Shown here: positions 32,165 to 38,590 of the stretch, one piece after another | Layout of the letters: every line of letters begins with the position of its first letter | How positions within the stretch are numbered: the stretch's first letter is position 1 | Assembly: GCA_017988885.1 (NCBI GenBank) | Contig: JAGNQV010000007.1 | Span: forward strand, 1-39,436 | Source of the DNA: Opitutaceae bacterium | GTDB lineage: Bacteria; Verrucomicrobiota; Verrucomicrobiia; Opitutales; Opitutaceae | DNA length: 39,436 nucleotides | Reading direction: 5' to 3' | Program-made: the position numbers and the translations under genes | The notes under the pieces: generated by a model | The model's input: the letters and a program-made list of their open reading frames with translations, nothing else | Database searches by the model: none | What the model was told of the DNA's origin: nothing

Positions 32165-32938
32165 TCAACCGAGTTCCATGCCGCCGGTGAAGTTGAAGCG
32201 CTCGGCGGTGACGTAGGCGGCGGCATCGCTGGCGAGCCAGACAGCGGCTTGGGCAACCTCGGCCGGATCAACGCGGCGTTGCATCGGCAGGCTTTGCGTG
32301 CGGGCGGCGGTGAGGGCGGCGAGATCCTGGCCGGTGAGTTTGGCGAGATCGCGGTCGAGAGCGTCGACCATGCCGCCAGTCATGCGGCCGGGGACGAGGG
32401 AATTGACGGTGATGCCGTGGGGGGCCCAAGCGCTGGCGCAGGATTTGGTGAAGCTATCCACGGCGGCCTTGCTCGCGCCATACGTCGCAAAGTTGGGCAC
32501 GGCGAGGCGCGTGGCGGGGGTCGAGATGGTGAGGATGCGACCGAATTTGTGCGGCAGCATCACGCGGGCGGCTTCGGTCATGCAGAAGAACGCGCCGCGG
32601 GCGTTGACGTTGAAAACCTGGTCCCAGCGTTCGGGGGTGACCTCGGTCAACGGATCGACGAGACAGATGGCGGCGCAGTTGACCATGATGTCCAGCTGGC
32701 CGAAGCGCTTGGTGACGGCTTCGATACCGGCGCGGATTTCGGCAGGGTGGGCGATGTTCATCGCGAGCGCGAAGCCGGCGGTGGCGTGGCCGGCGAGGGA
32801 GAGAGTTTCTTGCGCGGCGGCGGCGGTGAGATCGGCGACGGCGAGTTGCGCGCCCTCCTTGGCGTAGGCGAGGGCGATGGCGCGGCCGAGACCGGCGCCG
32901 CCGCCAATGATGAGTGCGGTGCGATTCTGCAAAGTCAT
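32165..32938 (-). CDS. Short-chain dehydrogenase/reductase (SDR 2)
   Basis: A 257-residue SDR. The cofactor loop is IGGGAGLG (11-18), a variant of TGxxxGIG, and the acidic residue in LAVADL favours NAD(H). VNCAAI replaces the usual NNAG. The catalytic Ser lies in LTISTPATR, and Tyr and Lys in TYGASKAA. The C-terminus is PAEVAQAAVWLASDAAAYVTAERFNFTGGMEL, of the classical type. It probably oxidises a sugar, polyol or sugar acid for the dehydratases that follow. It is 46 bp upstream of the transketolase subunit. A gap of 142 bp (32939-33080) to the GNAT gene holds the GC palindrome CCGCCGGCGG and no gene. Confidence 0.94.
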   Translation of the reverse strand: MTLQNRTALIIGGGAGLGRAIALAYAKEGAQLAVADLTAAAAQETLSLAGHATAGFALAMNIAHPAEIRAGIEAVTKRFGQLDIMVNCAAICLVDPLTEVTPERWDQVFNVNARGAFFCMTEAARVMLPHKFGRILTISTPATRLAVPNFATYGASKAAVDSFTKSCASAWAPHGITVNSLVPGRMTGGMVDALDRDLAKLTGQDLAALTAARTQSLPMQRRVDPAEVAQAAVWLASDAAAYVTAERFNFTGGMELG

Positions 32939-33080
32939 GCGGGGAATTGGGGTGAGGGCGCGCGACGAGGAAACCGCGCACAGAGAGGGGAAGACATCTC
33001 ACGCCTACTTGGCAATCATCCACGGGCAAATGCGGACTGAATAATCCGCTGCCTGATTTAACCCTACCCCCGCCGGCGGT

Positions 33081-33575
33081 TCAGCTCCGAGGATAAATGA
33101 AACGCCCGAGCAGTCCATCCTCAGGATCAAGGGCAATGCCATCGCGGGTGAAGCCGCATTTTTCAAGGACGCGAAGGGAAGGGAGGTTGTCGGGGCGCAC
33201 GGTGGCGAAAACCAATGGCGTGGGGGAAAGAGCGAACGCATCGGCCACCAGCAGGCGCACGGCGGCCGTGGCATAGCCGCGACCCTGATGGCGCCGGGCG
33301 ATCCCGTAACCGATTTCCACTCCGATCATATCGCCGGGAGAATTTTTAAACCCGCCGGAGCCGACGATGGCGTGCACGGTCTCTTCCCAGAAGAGGCGCG
33401 GGGCAAACCAAGGGGCGAGCGCAGGTTGGGCCGTGATGAAAGCAACGGCGCGTTGCAGCACAAAAACCGGCGGCAGCGCATCGTCTTCACAGGCGCAATC
33501 CGGCCGGCGCCAGAAATCTCCGCCGCGGGTCATGCTGGCGTGGAGTTCGGCCACGGTCGGGACGATGAGTCGCAT
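33081..33575 (-). CDS. GNAT-family N-acetyltransferase
   Basis: A 164-residue GNAT protein of the RimJ/RimL type. The acetyl-CoA loop is RRHQGRGYATAAV, and the C-terminal half has ATVRPDNLPSLRVLEKCGFTRDG, the usual hallmark of this group (asparagine followed by the S-x-x-V-x-E-K-x-G-F block). It transfers an acetyl group from acetyl-CoA to an amine on a small molecule or protein. It is 9 bp after the last PhyH gene, so it is probably co-transcribed with the dioxygenases. There is no clear partner; substrate unknown. Confidence 0.9.
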   Translation of the reverse strand: MRLIVPTVAELHASMTRGGDFWRRPDCACEDDALPPVFVLQRAVAFITAQPALAPWFAPRLFWEETVHAIVGSGGFKNSPGDMIGVEIGYGIARRHQGRGYATAAVRLLVADAFALSPTPLVFATVRPDNLPSLRVLEKCGFTRDGIALDPEDGLLGRFIYPRS

Positions 33576-33584
33576 CGGTCTGCT

Positions 33585-34379
33585 TCAACCGTAGGCGCCG
33601 ATGCCGTGGAAGCCGAGGAGGCGTTTGCGGCGCGGAGTGGCGCGGGCGATGATAGCCTCGGGCATGCGATAGTTCACAAAGGGATAGAAGCGTTGGGAGA
33701 TCCAGCGGCGGGCGAAGGCTTTTTGCACCGCCCAGCGGATGCGGCCGTTGGAAACATTGGGTCCGCCGCGATGCCAGACTTGATCGTTCCAAAGCACGCA
33801 GGTCCCGGCCTGGCCCGTGGCGCTGACCACGCCTTGCCCATTCCATGCCGGGTTGCCATCGGCGTCCATGTCGGTGGCATCAGGCATACGTCCACTGCGA
33901 TGGCTGCCGGGGATGAACTGCGTAGGGCCGACTTCCTCGTCCACGTCCGCAAGGTAATAATGAGTGTTGATGATGTAGGGCGGCATTTCGATCCGCGGGT
34001 CGAGCATGACCTCACGGGGAATGGGAAAGCGCACGCATTCGTCGGCATGCCAGCCGGAGATGGTTTTGCCGGGTGTGGTGCGGAGGGCGTTGTTGGCGAT
34101 GATATGGCAATCCTCGCCCAGGAGGTGATCAATGAACTGCGCGACGCCCGGGTGGTCGATGAGCGCTTCGAATTCCTCGCCCTGTTCAAACATCCGGGGG
34201 CGCCAGATTTCCTCGCTATGGTAGAGCGCGGCTTCCGGGCTGGGCGTCGAAAAGACCCGCTCGATCCCGGCACGCAACTTAGCGACTTCGGCGGGTGATA
34301 ACACGTCGGGCGCAACGAGAAAACCGGCGCGCTGGAACTGTGCCACCAGGGCGGGGGTGGGCAGGAGAACGGTGTGCAT
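33585..34379 (-). CDS. Phytanoyl-CoA dioxygenase (PhyH) family protein, tandem copy 1
   Basis: A 264-residue iron(II)/2-oxoglutarate oxygenase. The facial triad is H-x-D in ISGWHADECV and the distal His in QVWHRGGPN. The Arg that binds 2-oxoglutarate is likely in NGRIRW. Conserved blocks are EVGPTQFIPGSHRSGR and the C-terminal PRRKRLLGFHGIGAYG. It hydroxylates a small molecule. This copy is the most diverged of the three (HSEEIWRPRMFEQGEEFEAL, MPPYIINTHYYLADVDEE). It is followed by the GNAT gene. The three copies have the same length; the previous gene lies 51 bp upstream. Confidence 0.93.
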   Translation of the reverse strand: MHTVLLPTPALVAQFQRAGFLVAPDVLSPAEVAKLRAGIERVFSTPSPEAALYHSEEIWRPRMFEQGEEFEALIDHPGVAQFIDHLLGEDCHIIANNALRTTPGKTISGWHADECVRFPIPREVMLDPRIEMPPYIINTHYYLADVDEEVGPTQFIPGSHRSGRMPDATDMDADGNPAWNGQGVVSATGQAGTCVLWNDQVWHRGGPNVSNGRIRWAVQKAFARRWISQRFYPFVNYRMPEAIIARATPRRKRLLGFHGIGAYG

Positions 34380-34387
34380 GGATTTCG

Positions 34388-34436
34388 GGCTGAGCTTAAT
34401 CGAGGTGCGACCGGGCTGGGCGACTTCCGCTCAACC
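34388..34436 (-). repeat. Spacer hairpin between PhyH copies 2 and 1
   Basis: GGCTGAGC (34388-34395) and GCTCAACC (34429-34436) pair with one mismatch. The 51-bp spacer, with the words TAATCG-GGTGCGACCGGGC, is a close copy of the next spacer at 35226-35275. Confidence 0.7.
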
Positions 34437-35225
34437 GTAGGCGCCGATATTGTGAAAGCCGAGGAGGCGCTTGCGGCGCGGGTTGGCGCGGGCAATGACG
34501 TCCTCGGGCATGCGGTAGTTCACAAACGGCCAGAAACGCTGGGCGACCCAGCGGCGGGCGAAGGGGGTTTGGAGAACCCAACGGATGCGACCGTTGGAAA
34601 GATTCGGACCGCCGCGATGCCAAGTCTGGTCGTTCCAGAGCACGAGGGTGCCGGCCTTGCCGCAAGAGTTGACGAGCGAGCGACCCGCATAGGTCGGATT
34701 GCCGCTGGCGTCATTGTCCGACTCCCGCGGCACGCGGCCGGCGCGGTGGCTGCCGGGGATGAACTGCGTGGGTCCGAGTTCCTCGTCCACGTCACACAGG
34801 TAATAGTTCATGTTAATGGTGAACGTGGGCATCGGGATGCGCGGGTCGAGCTGGAGTCCGTCGGGAATGGGAAACCGGCAATGATCGTCCTGGTGCCAGA
34901 AACCAAAGACCTTGCCGGGGGAGGTCTTTAGGCCGGTGTGGGCGATGAGATGGCAGTCGTCGCCCAGCACGGCGTCGATGAACTGTGCGACCCCCGGATG
35001 ATCAATGGAACTGTCGAACTCCGGGCCGTGTTCGAAGAGTTTCGGCCGCCAGATGGCCGGCATGCCGTAGAGTTCGGCATCCGCGTTGGGCACCGCGAAG
35101 ACGCGTTCCAAGGCGGTCCGGTAGGTGGCGACTTCGGCGGGCGTGAGGACATCGGGAACGATCAGGAAACCGTCGCGGTTAAACTGCGCGAGGACTTCAG
35201 GGGTGGGGAGAAGGACGGTGCTCAT
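34431..35225 (-). CDS. Phytanoyl-CoA dioxygenase (PhyH) family protein, tandem copy 2
   Basis: A 264-residue iron(II)/2-oxoglutarate oxygenase, nearly the same as copy 3 over long stretches: LGDDCHLIAHTGL, TFVINMNYYLCDVDEELGPTQF-type block, SCGKAGTLVLWNDQTWHRGGPN. Iron ligands: GFWHQDDHCRF (H-x-D) and TWHRGGPN. The start is ATG 35225 (MSTVLLPTPEV), by likeness to the other copies; the open frame to 35483 lies inside copy 3. The stop codon overlaps the spacer hairpin. The copy-to-copy distance is 845 bp, so gene and spacer were duplicated as a unit. A small-molecule hydroxylase; the substrate is not known. Confidence 0.93.
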   Translation of the reverse strand: MSTVLLPTPEVLAQFNRDGFLIVPDVLTPAEVATYRTALERVFAVPNADAELYGMPAIWRPKLFEHGPEFDSSIDHPGVAQFIDAVLGDDCHLIAHTGLKTSPGKVFGFWHQDDHCRFPIPDGLQLDPRIPMPTFTINMNYYLCDVDEELGPTQFIPGSHRAGRVPRESDNDASGNPTYAGRSLVNSCGKAGTLVLWNDQTWHRGGPNLSNGRIRWVLQTPFARRWVAQRFWPFVNYRMPEDVIARANPRRKRLLGFHNIGAYG

Positions 35226-35233
35226 GGATTTCA

Positions 35234-35281
35234 GGCTGAGCGTAATCGCGGTGCGACCGGGCGGGCGATTTCCGCTCAGCC
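35234..35281 (-). repeat. Spacer hairpin between PhyH copies 3 and 2
   Basis: GGCTGAGCG (35234-35242) and CGCTCAGCC (35273-35281) are perfectly complementary. The right arm overlaps the stop codon of copy 3. The stem is conserved in the other spacer with one change, which hints that it may be functional. Confidence 0.75.
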
Positions 35282-36070
35282 GTAGGCGCCGATGTTGTGG
35301 AAGCCGAGAAGGCGTTTGCGGCGCGGGGTGGCGCGGGCGATGACGTCCTCGGGCATGTGGTAGTTCACGAAGGGATAGAAGCGTTGCGCGACCCAGCGGC
35401 GGGCGAAGGGAGTTTGGATGACCCAGCGCGTGCGGCCGTTGGAAACATTCGGACCGCCACGGTGCCAAGTCTGGTCGTTCCAAAGCACGAGGGTGCCGGC
35501 CTTGCCGCAGGAATTCACAAAGGTGCGGCCTTCATAGGTCGGATTGCCGTTGGCGTCGTTGTCGGCCTCGGTGGGCGAGCGTCCCGCCCGATGGCTGCCG
35601 GGCAGAAACTGCGTGGGTCCCAGTTCCTCGTCCACGTCACACAAATAGTAATTCATGTTCATGGTGTAGGTGGGCATGGGGATGCGCGGGTCGAGTTGCA
35701 CGCCGGCGGGAATGGGGAGGCGGCAGGCATCGTCGAGGTGCCAGAAGGAAATGGTTTTTCCGGGCGAGGTCCGCAGGCCGGTGTGGGCGATGAGGTGGCA
35801 GTCGTCGCCGAGCACGGCGTCCACAAAATTGGCGATGCCGGGATGATCGATGATGGCGTCAAATTCCGGGCCGTGCTCGAAAAGCATCGGGCGCCAGATG
35901 GCCTGCATATGGTAGAGGTCGGCGATCGGACTGTGCTGCGCAAAAACGCGTTCAAGGCCGGACTTCAGGCCGGCGACTTCGTCGGGCGACAACAGGTCGG
36001 GCAGGACGAGAAAGCCATCGCGGTGGTATTGCTCAAGAATCGCGGGAGTGGGCTGGATGATATTGCTCAT
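35276..36070 (-). CDS. Phytanoyl-CoA dioxygenase (PhyH) family protein, tandem copy 3 (first in transcription order)
   Basis: A 264-residue PhyH-family oxygenase with the H-x-D in SFWHLDDACRL and the distal His in TWHRGGPNVSNGRTRW. It is very like copy 2: PGIANFVDAVLGDDCHLIAHTGLR, YTMNMNYYLCDVDEELGPTQFLPGSHRAGR and IIQTPFARRWVAQRF-type block. It is the first gene of a long co-directional run that continues to 26117. The 122-bp gap upstream, 36071-36192, has no gene and no clear promoter. In bacteria, tandem PhyH genes often act on secondary metabolites, ectoine or phosphonates, none of which is indicated here. Confidence 0.93.
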   Translation of the reverse strand: MSNIIQPTPAILEQYHRDGFLVLPDLLSPDEVAGLKSGLERVFAQHSPIADLYHMQAIWRPMLFEHGPEFDAIIDHPGIANFVDAVLGDDCHLIAHTGLRTSPGKTISFWHLDDACRLPIPAGVQLDPRIPMPTYTMNMNYYLCDVDEELGPTQFLPGSHRAGRSPTEADNDANGNPTYEGRTFVNSCGKAGTLVLWNDQTWHRGGPNVSNGRTRWVIQTPFARRWVAQRFYPFVNYHMPEDVIARATPRRKRLLGFHNIGAYG

Positions 36071-36192
36071 GGCAGGGGCAAAGGCGCAGGATGGGGGAAT
36101 TGGCCTTACGGGGGTTGAAACGAGGTGGAGCGCGGGGCGCTGGTCGTCAATGGCGCAATCGCATATGCCAGCAAAACAGGGCTGGGGCGCGC

Positions 36193-37719
36193 TTACGGGG
36201 TGGTGGTGCGGAGGATGAAGCGGGTGGCTTCGCGGTATTCGACTTCGATGTAGTCAGCGCCGGGGGTGATGGTGAAGACGTTGGCGTCGGTGGTGACGTC
36301 CACGATCAGGCCGGGGAGCGTCCAGCGGTCGCGGGTGAGCGCGGCGGCGGAGAGGCCGGGGGCGGAGAGGCGGAAGATCGAATCGCCGATGGCGGTGATG
36401 GTGAGGGTGTTTTTCGAGGCGGTGGCGTCGATGCGTGGGGTGTCGCGGAGCCAGACCCAGCCGATGGTGCCCGTGGGTGTTTTCCAATGGATGGTGGCGG
36501 GATGAAAGAGCGTGCGCGAAGTGGCGCCGGCGGAGCGCGAGAGCGAGGTGTGTTCGCCGCCGAGCATGAGGTTGGCGCCGAGCCAAGCGGTGGCGGTGCG
36601 CTGCGGGGTGATGATGCGGGTGATCTGGCGCTCACCTTGGAAGCGCAGGAAATGCGGGAGGGCGTCGGCGGGGATTTTAGGTCCGAGGATAGCGTAGCTG
36701 GAGGTGCAGACGAAATCGAAGGCGTGATCCATCGGGCCGTTGACGTCGGGCAGCGGCGCGATGGTCGGGTCGAGTTCGAGGCCGAGCCACACGCCGGTGA
36801 GCGCTACGTAGCGGGTCAGGTCCATGCCATAGGAGCGATCGTAGGGGCCGGCCATATTGCGGAGGCCGGCGTGGTAAAACGCGGCGATGTCGCGCCACAG
36901 GTCGGCTTCCATCTCGGCGCCGAGCTGGCGGAGATGATCGGTCGGGCCGAGGGCGCGCCAGAGGGCGAGGCCGTGGAGATCGACGCCGTAGTAGGTGGGC
37001 GAGTTGTATTCCTCGAAGGTTTGATGGGTTTTGAAACCAGCGTGGACGGCGGTGGCCCAGGCTTCGCCGGCAGCGACCCAGTCGGGGCGATGGAGGCGCT
37101 GGCCGGCGAAGGTCCAGAGGAAGCCGTGCATGAGCGCGATGTTGGTGTAGCCGGGCGTGAGACGCTGGTCGTGAATCTCGCCTTCGACGGCGCGGCGGAT
37201 GGAAGTTTCTAGGCGCGCGCGCAGTTCGGCGGGCAGGCGGTCGGGATATTCCAGCAGCATGACGGCGAAGGTGACGCCGATGAACTGGCGCCAGTTGGGA
37301 TCGTAGTGCGTCCAGCGTTCGGAAAATTGTCCGGGCTGCGGTTCTTCGGGGGCGCGGAAAAAGGTGCCGTCCCACGGCTGGCCCGGATCGTCGATCTGCT
37401 GGCCGACAACAGTCTCGATCGCGCGGAGCGAGCGGGCGCGATCGCCGGGGCCGTCGCGCAGCATGAGGCCGAGGGCATACCACGCGGTTTCGCGCACGCG
37501 ATGTTTCCGGCCGGGGGCGGTCGCAGCGGGCGGCGTGAGGGAATCCCAGAGGAGGGCGGCGCGGTCATCCCAAAGGCTGTCGCCGTAACGGAGAGAGGCG
37601 GCGAGGAGGGCTTGGCCGTGAGCGTTGAGCACGGCGGGGGCCGCGGAAGCGCCGGGAACCGCGAGGTGCAGTGCGGCGAGCAGGAGAAGAAGCACGGCGC
37701 GGGGTGACGCTGATTTCAT
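36193..37719 (-). CDS. Secreted protein of unknown function, helical toroid-like
   Basis: A 508-residue protein with a signal peptide: MKSASPRAVLLLLLAALHLA, then PGASAAP, probable cleavage after ASA near residue 26. The mature part is mostly helical to about residue 400, with aromatic-rich patches (ETAWYALGLMLRDG, SERWTHYDPNWRQFIG, EEYNSPTYYGVDLHGLALW, GPYDRSYGMDLTRYVALTG), then strand-like to the end. This is the shape of an alpha/alpha toroid with a C-terminal beta domain, as in polysaccharide lyases and some glycoside hydrolases. I do not recognise a named family. It is the only clearly exported candidate enzyme in the window besides the FAS1 protein, so it may cut a polymer outside the inner membrane before the cytoplasmic proteins act. 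Confidence 0.75.
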   Translation of the reverse strand: MKSASPRAVLLLLLAALHLAVPGASAAPAVLNAHGQALLAASLRYGDSLWDDRAALLWDSLTPPAATAPGRKHRVRETAWYALGLMLRDGPGDRARSLRAIETVVGQQIDDPGQPWDGTFFRAPEEPQPGQFSERWTHYDPNWRQFIGVTFAVMLLEYPDRLPAELRARLETSIRRAVEGEIHDQRLTPGYTNIALMHGFLWTFAGQRLHRPDWVAAGEAWATAVHAGFKTHQTFEEYNSPTYYGVDLHGLALWRALGPTDHLRQLGAEMEADLWRDIAAFYHAGLRNMAGPYDRSYGMDLTRYVALTGVWLGLELDPTIAPLPDVNGPMDHAFDFVCTSSYAILGPKIPADALPHFLRFQGERQITRIITPQRTATAWLGANLMLGGEHTSLSRSAGATSRTLFHPATIHWKTPTGTIGWVWLRDTPRIDATASKNTLTITAIGDSIFRLSAPGLSAAALTRDRWTLPGLIVDVTTDANVFTITPGADYIEVEYREATRFILRTTTP

Positions 37720-37785
37720 GGAGGCATGAGTTCAGGCGGAAGCCGACGGCTTGCAAGCGATGAGCGAAGGGGGAGAGCTTCTCCC

Positions 37786-38007
37786 CTAGGCACCAAGAAG
37801 CCGCCGCACTGCGGGCTTGCCGTGCGGGAAACGGCCCGCGACTTCCGGGTTCAACCAGATTTCCACGCCACCCGGGTAAACTCCGTCTCTCTTGGGGTCC
37901 TGAATCATGGGGTTGGCTTGGGTAGCTGTGCCGTCGCGCAGAAAGCCGGCGCAAAATCCCACGGCTGAGCAACCGCAGGCGAAAATGGGACGGCGCATGA
38001 TTACCAT
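37786..38007 (-). CDS. Possible small protein, 73 residues
   Basis: An open frame of 73 residues: MVIMRRPIFACGCSAVGFCA at the start, then PMIQDPKRDGVYPGGVEIWL and AGRFPHGKPAVRRLLGA. The third codon positions are GC-rich, in line with real genes here, and the PKRDGVYPGGVEIW part looks like protein. The first 20 residues could be a weak signal or a membrane anchor with four Cys. No ribosome binding site is seen, and I know no family. It occupies the 369-bp gap between 37719 and 38089, which otherwise shows nothing. It may be non-coding. Confidence 0.42.
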   Translation of the reverse strand: MVIMRRPIFACGCSAVGFCAGFLRDGTATQANPMIQDPKRDGVYPGGVEIWLNPEVAGRFPHGKPAVRRLLGA

Positions 38008-38065
38008 GGGTGGACGCGCTGAGGCAATGCACTCGCACCGACCAGGCCAGTCCTTGGATGGAGAA

Positions 38066-38089
38066 TTTTTTTTTTGCGGCCCGCGGGCC
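38066..38089. repeat. T10 run next to a 12-bp palindrome
   Basis: Ten consecutive T (38066-38075) precede the perfect palindrome GGCCCGCGGGCC (38078-38089), which touches the stop codon of the membrane protein gene. On the minus strand the palindrome is followed by A10, not U, so this is not a standard terminator in the gene's direction. Confidence 0.6.
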
Positions 38090-38547
38090 TATTTATGCCT
38101 GAGGTCGCGATACACCACGGCATCGATACCCGTGGTGGTGAAATGTTCGATTTCAGCGAGACGTTTCAACTCCGCGGCCGCGGTGGCGGTGCTGTCGCGC
38201 GCGGCCTTCAACGTGGCGGGATCCATGGCCGGGCAGTTTTCGGCCTCGAGCGTGAGCAGCTGCATGGAGTTCAAGTAATTCATGAGGATGTGATGCGAGC
38301 CCTCGATGGTTTTGTGGAAGAGTTGCTCGCGCTCCCGTTGTGCGGCGGCCTGTTGCTCGAAGGCTTTGCGCGACAACCCGTAGACGAGGGCGGCCGACGC
38401 CAGCACATAAAACGCACCCTTCATGGTTTGGAAATGCGAGAGACTGAGCGAATCGCGCGCCACGGCCGCGACGACCTGATCGGAAACCAGGATCCAGGTG
38501 ACCCCGAACACGGCGTAACCAAGGGTGACTCGCAGGTAAGGCTTCAT
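38089..38547 (-). CDS. Membrane-anchored protein resembling a histidine-kinase N-terminus without catalytic domain
   Basis: A 152-residue protein. Two membrane helices lie at about 6-25 (VTLGYAVFGVTWILVSDQVV) and 42-60 (MKGAFYVLASAALVYGLSR), the layout of the short two-helix module found at the front of many sensor kinases and diguanylate cyclases. A helical linker rich in Q, R and E (AFEQQAAAQREREQLFHKTI) continues into HHILMNYLNSMQLL and a second helix ending RDLRHK, like a dimerisation helix pair. No ATPase, GGDEF or receiver domain follows; the stop is clean. The start is ATG 38547 (MKPYLRV); the longer frame upstream is inside the next gene. It may be a truncated kinase or a stand-alone dimerising anchor. 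Confidence 0.72.
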   Translation of the reverse strand: MKPYLRVTLGYAVFGVTWILVSDQVVAAVARDSLSLSHFQTMKGAFYVLASAALVYGLSRKAFEQQAAAQREREQLFHKTIEGSHHILMNYLNSMQLLTLEAENCPAMDPATLKAARDSTATAAAELKRLAEIEHFTTTGIDAVVYRDLRHK

Positions 38548-38590
38548 GGTGTTGGATGCGAAGGTGGCGCGGAGGCGCTTTCCGTCGGTG

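Noticed and set aside
34431-35483. 350-residue form of PhyH copy 2
   Set aside because: The first 86 residues are a frame-shifted reading of copy 3 and the spacer; ATG 35225 matches the other two copies.
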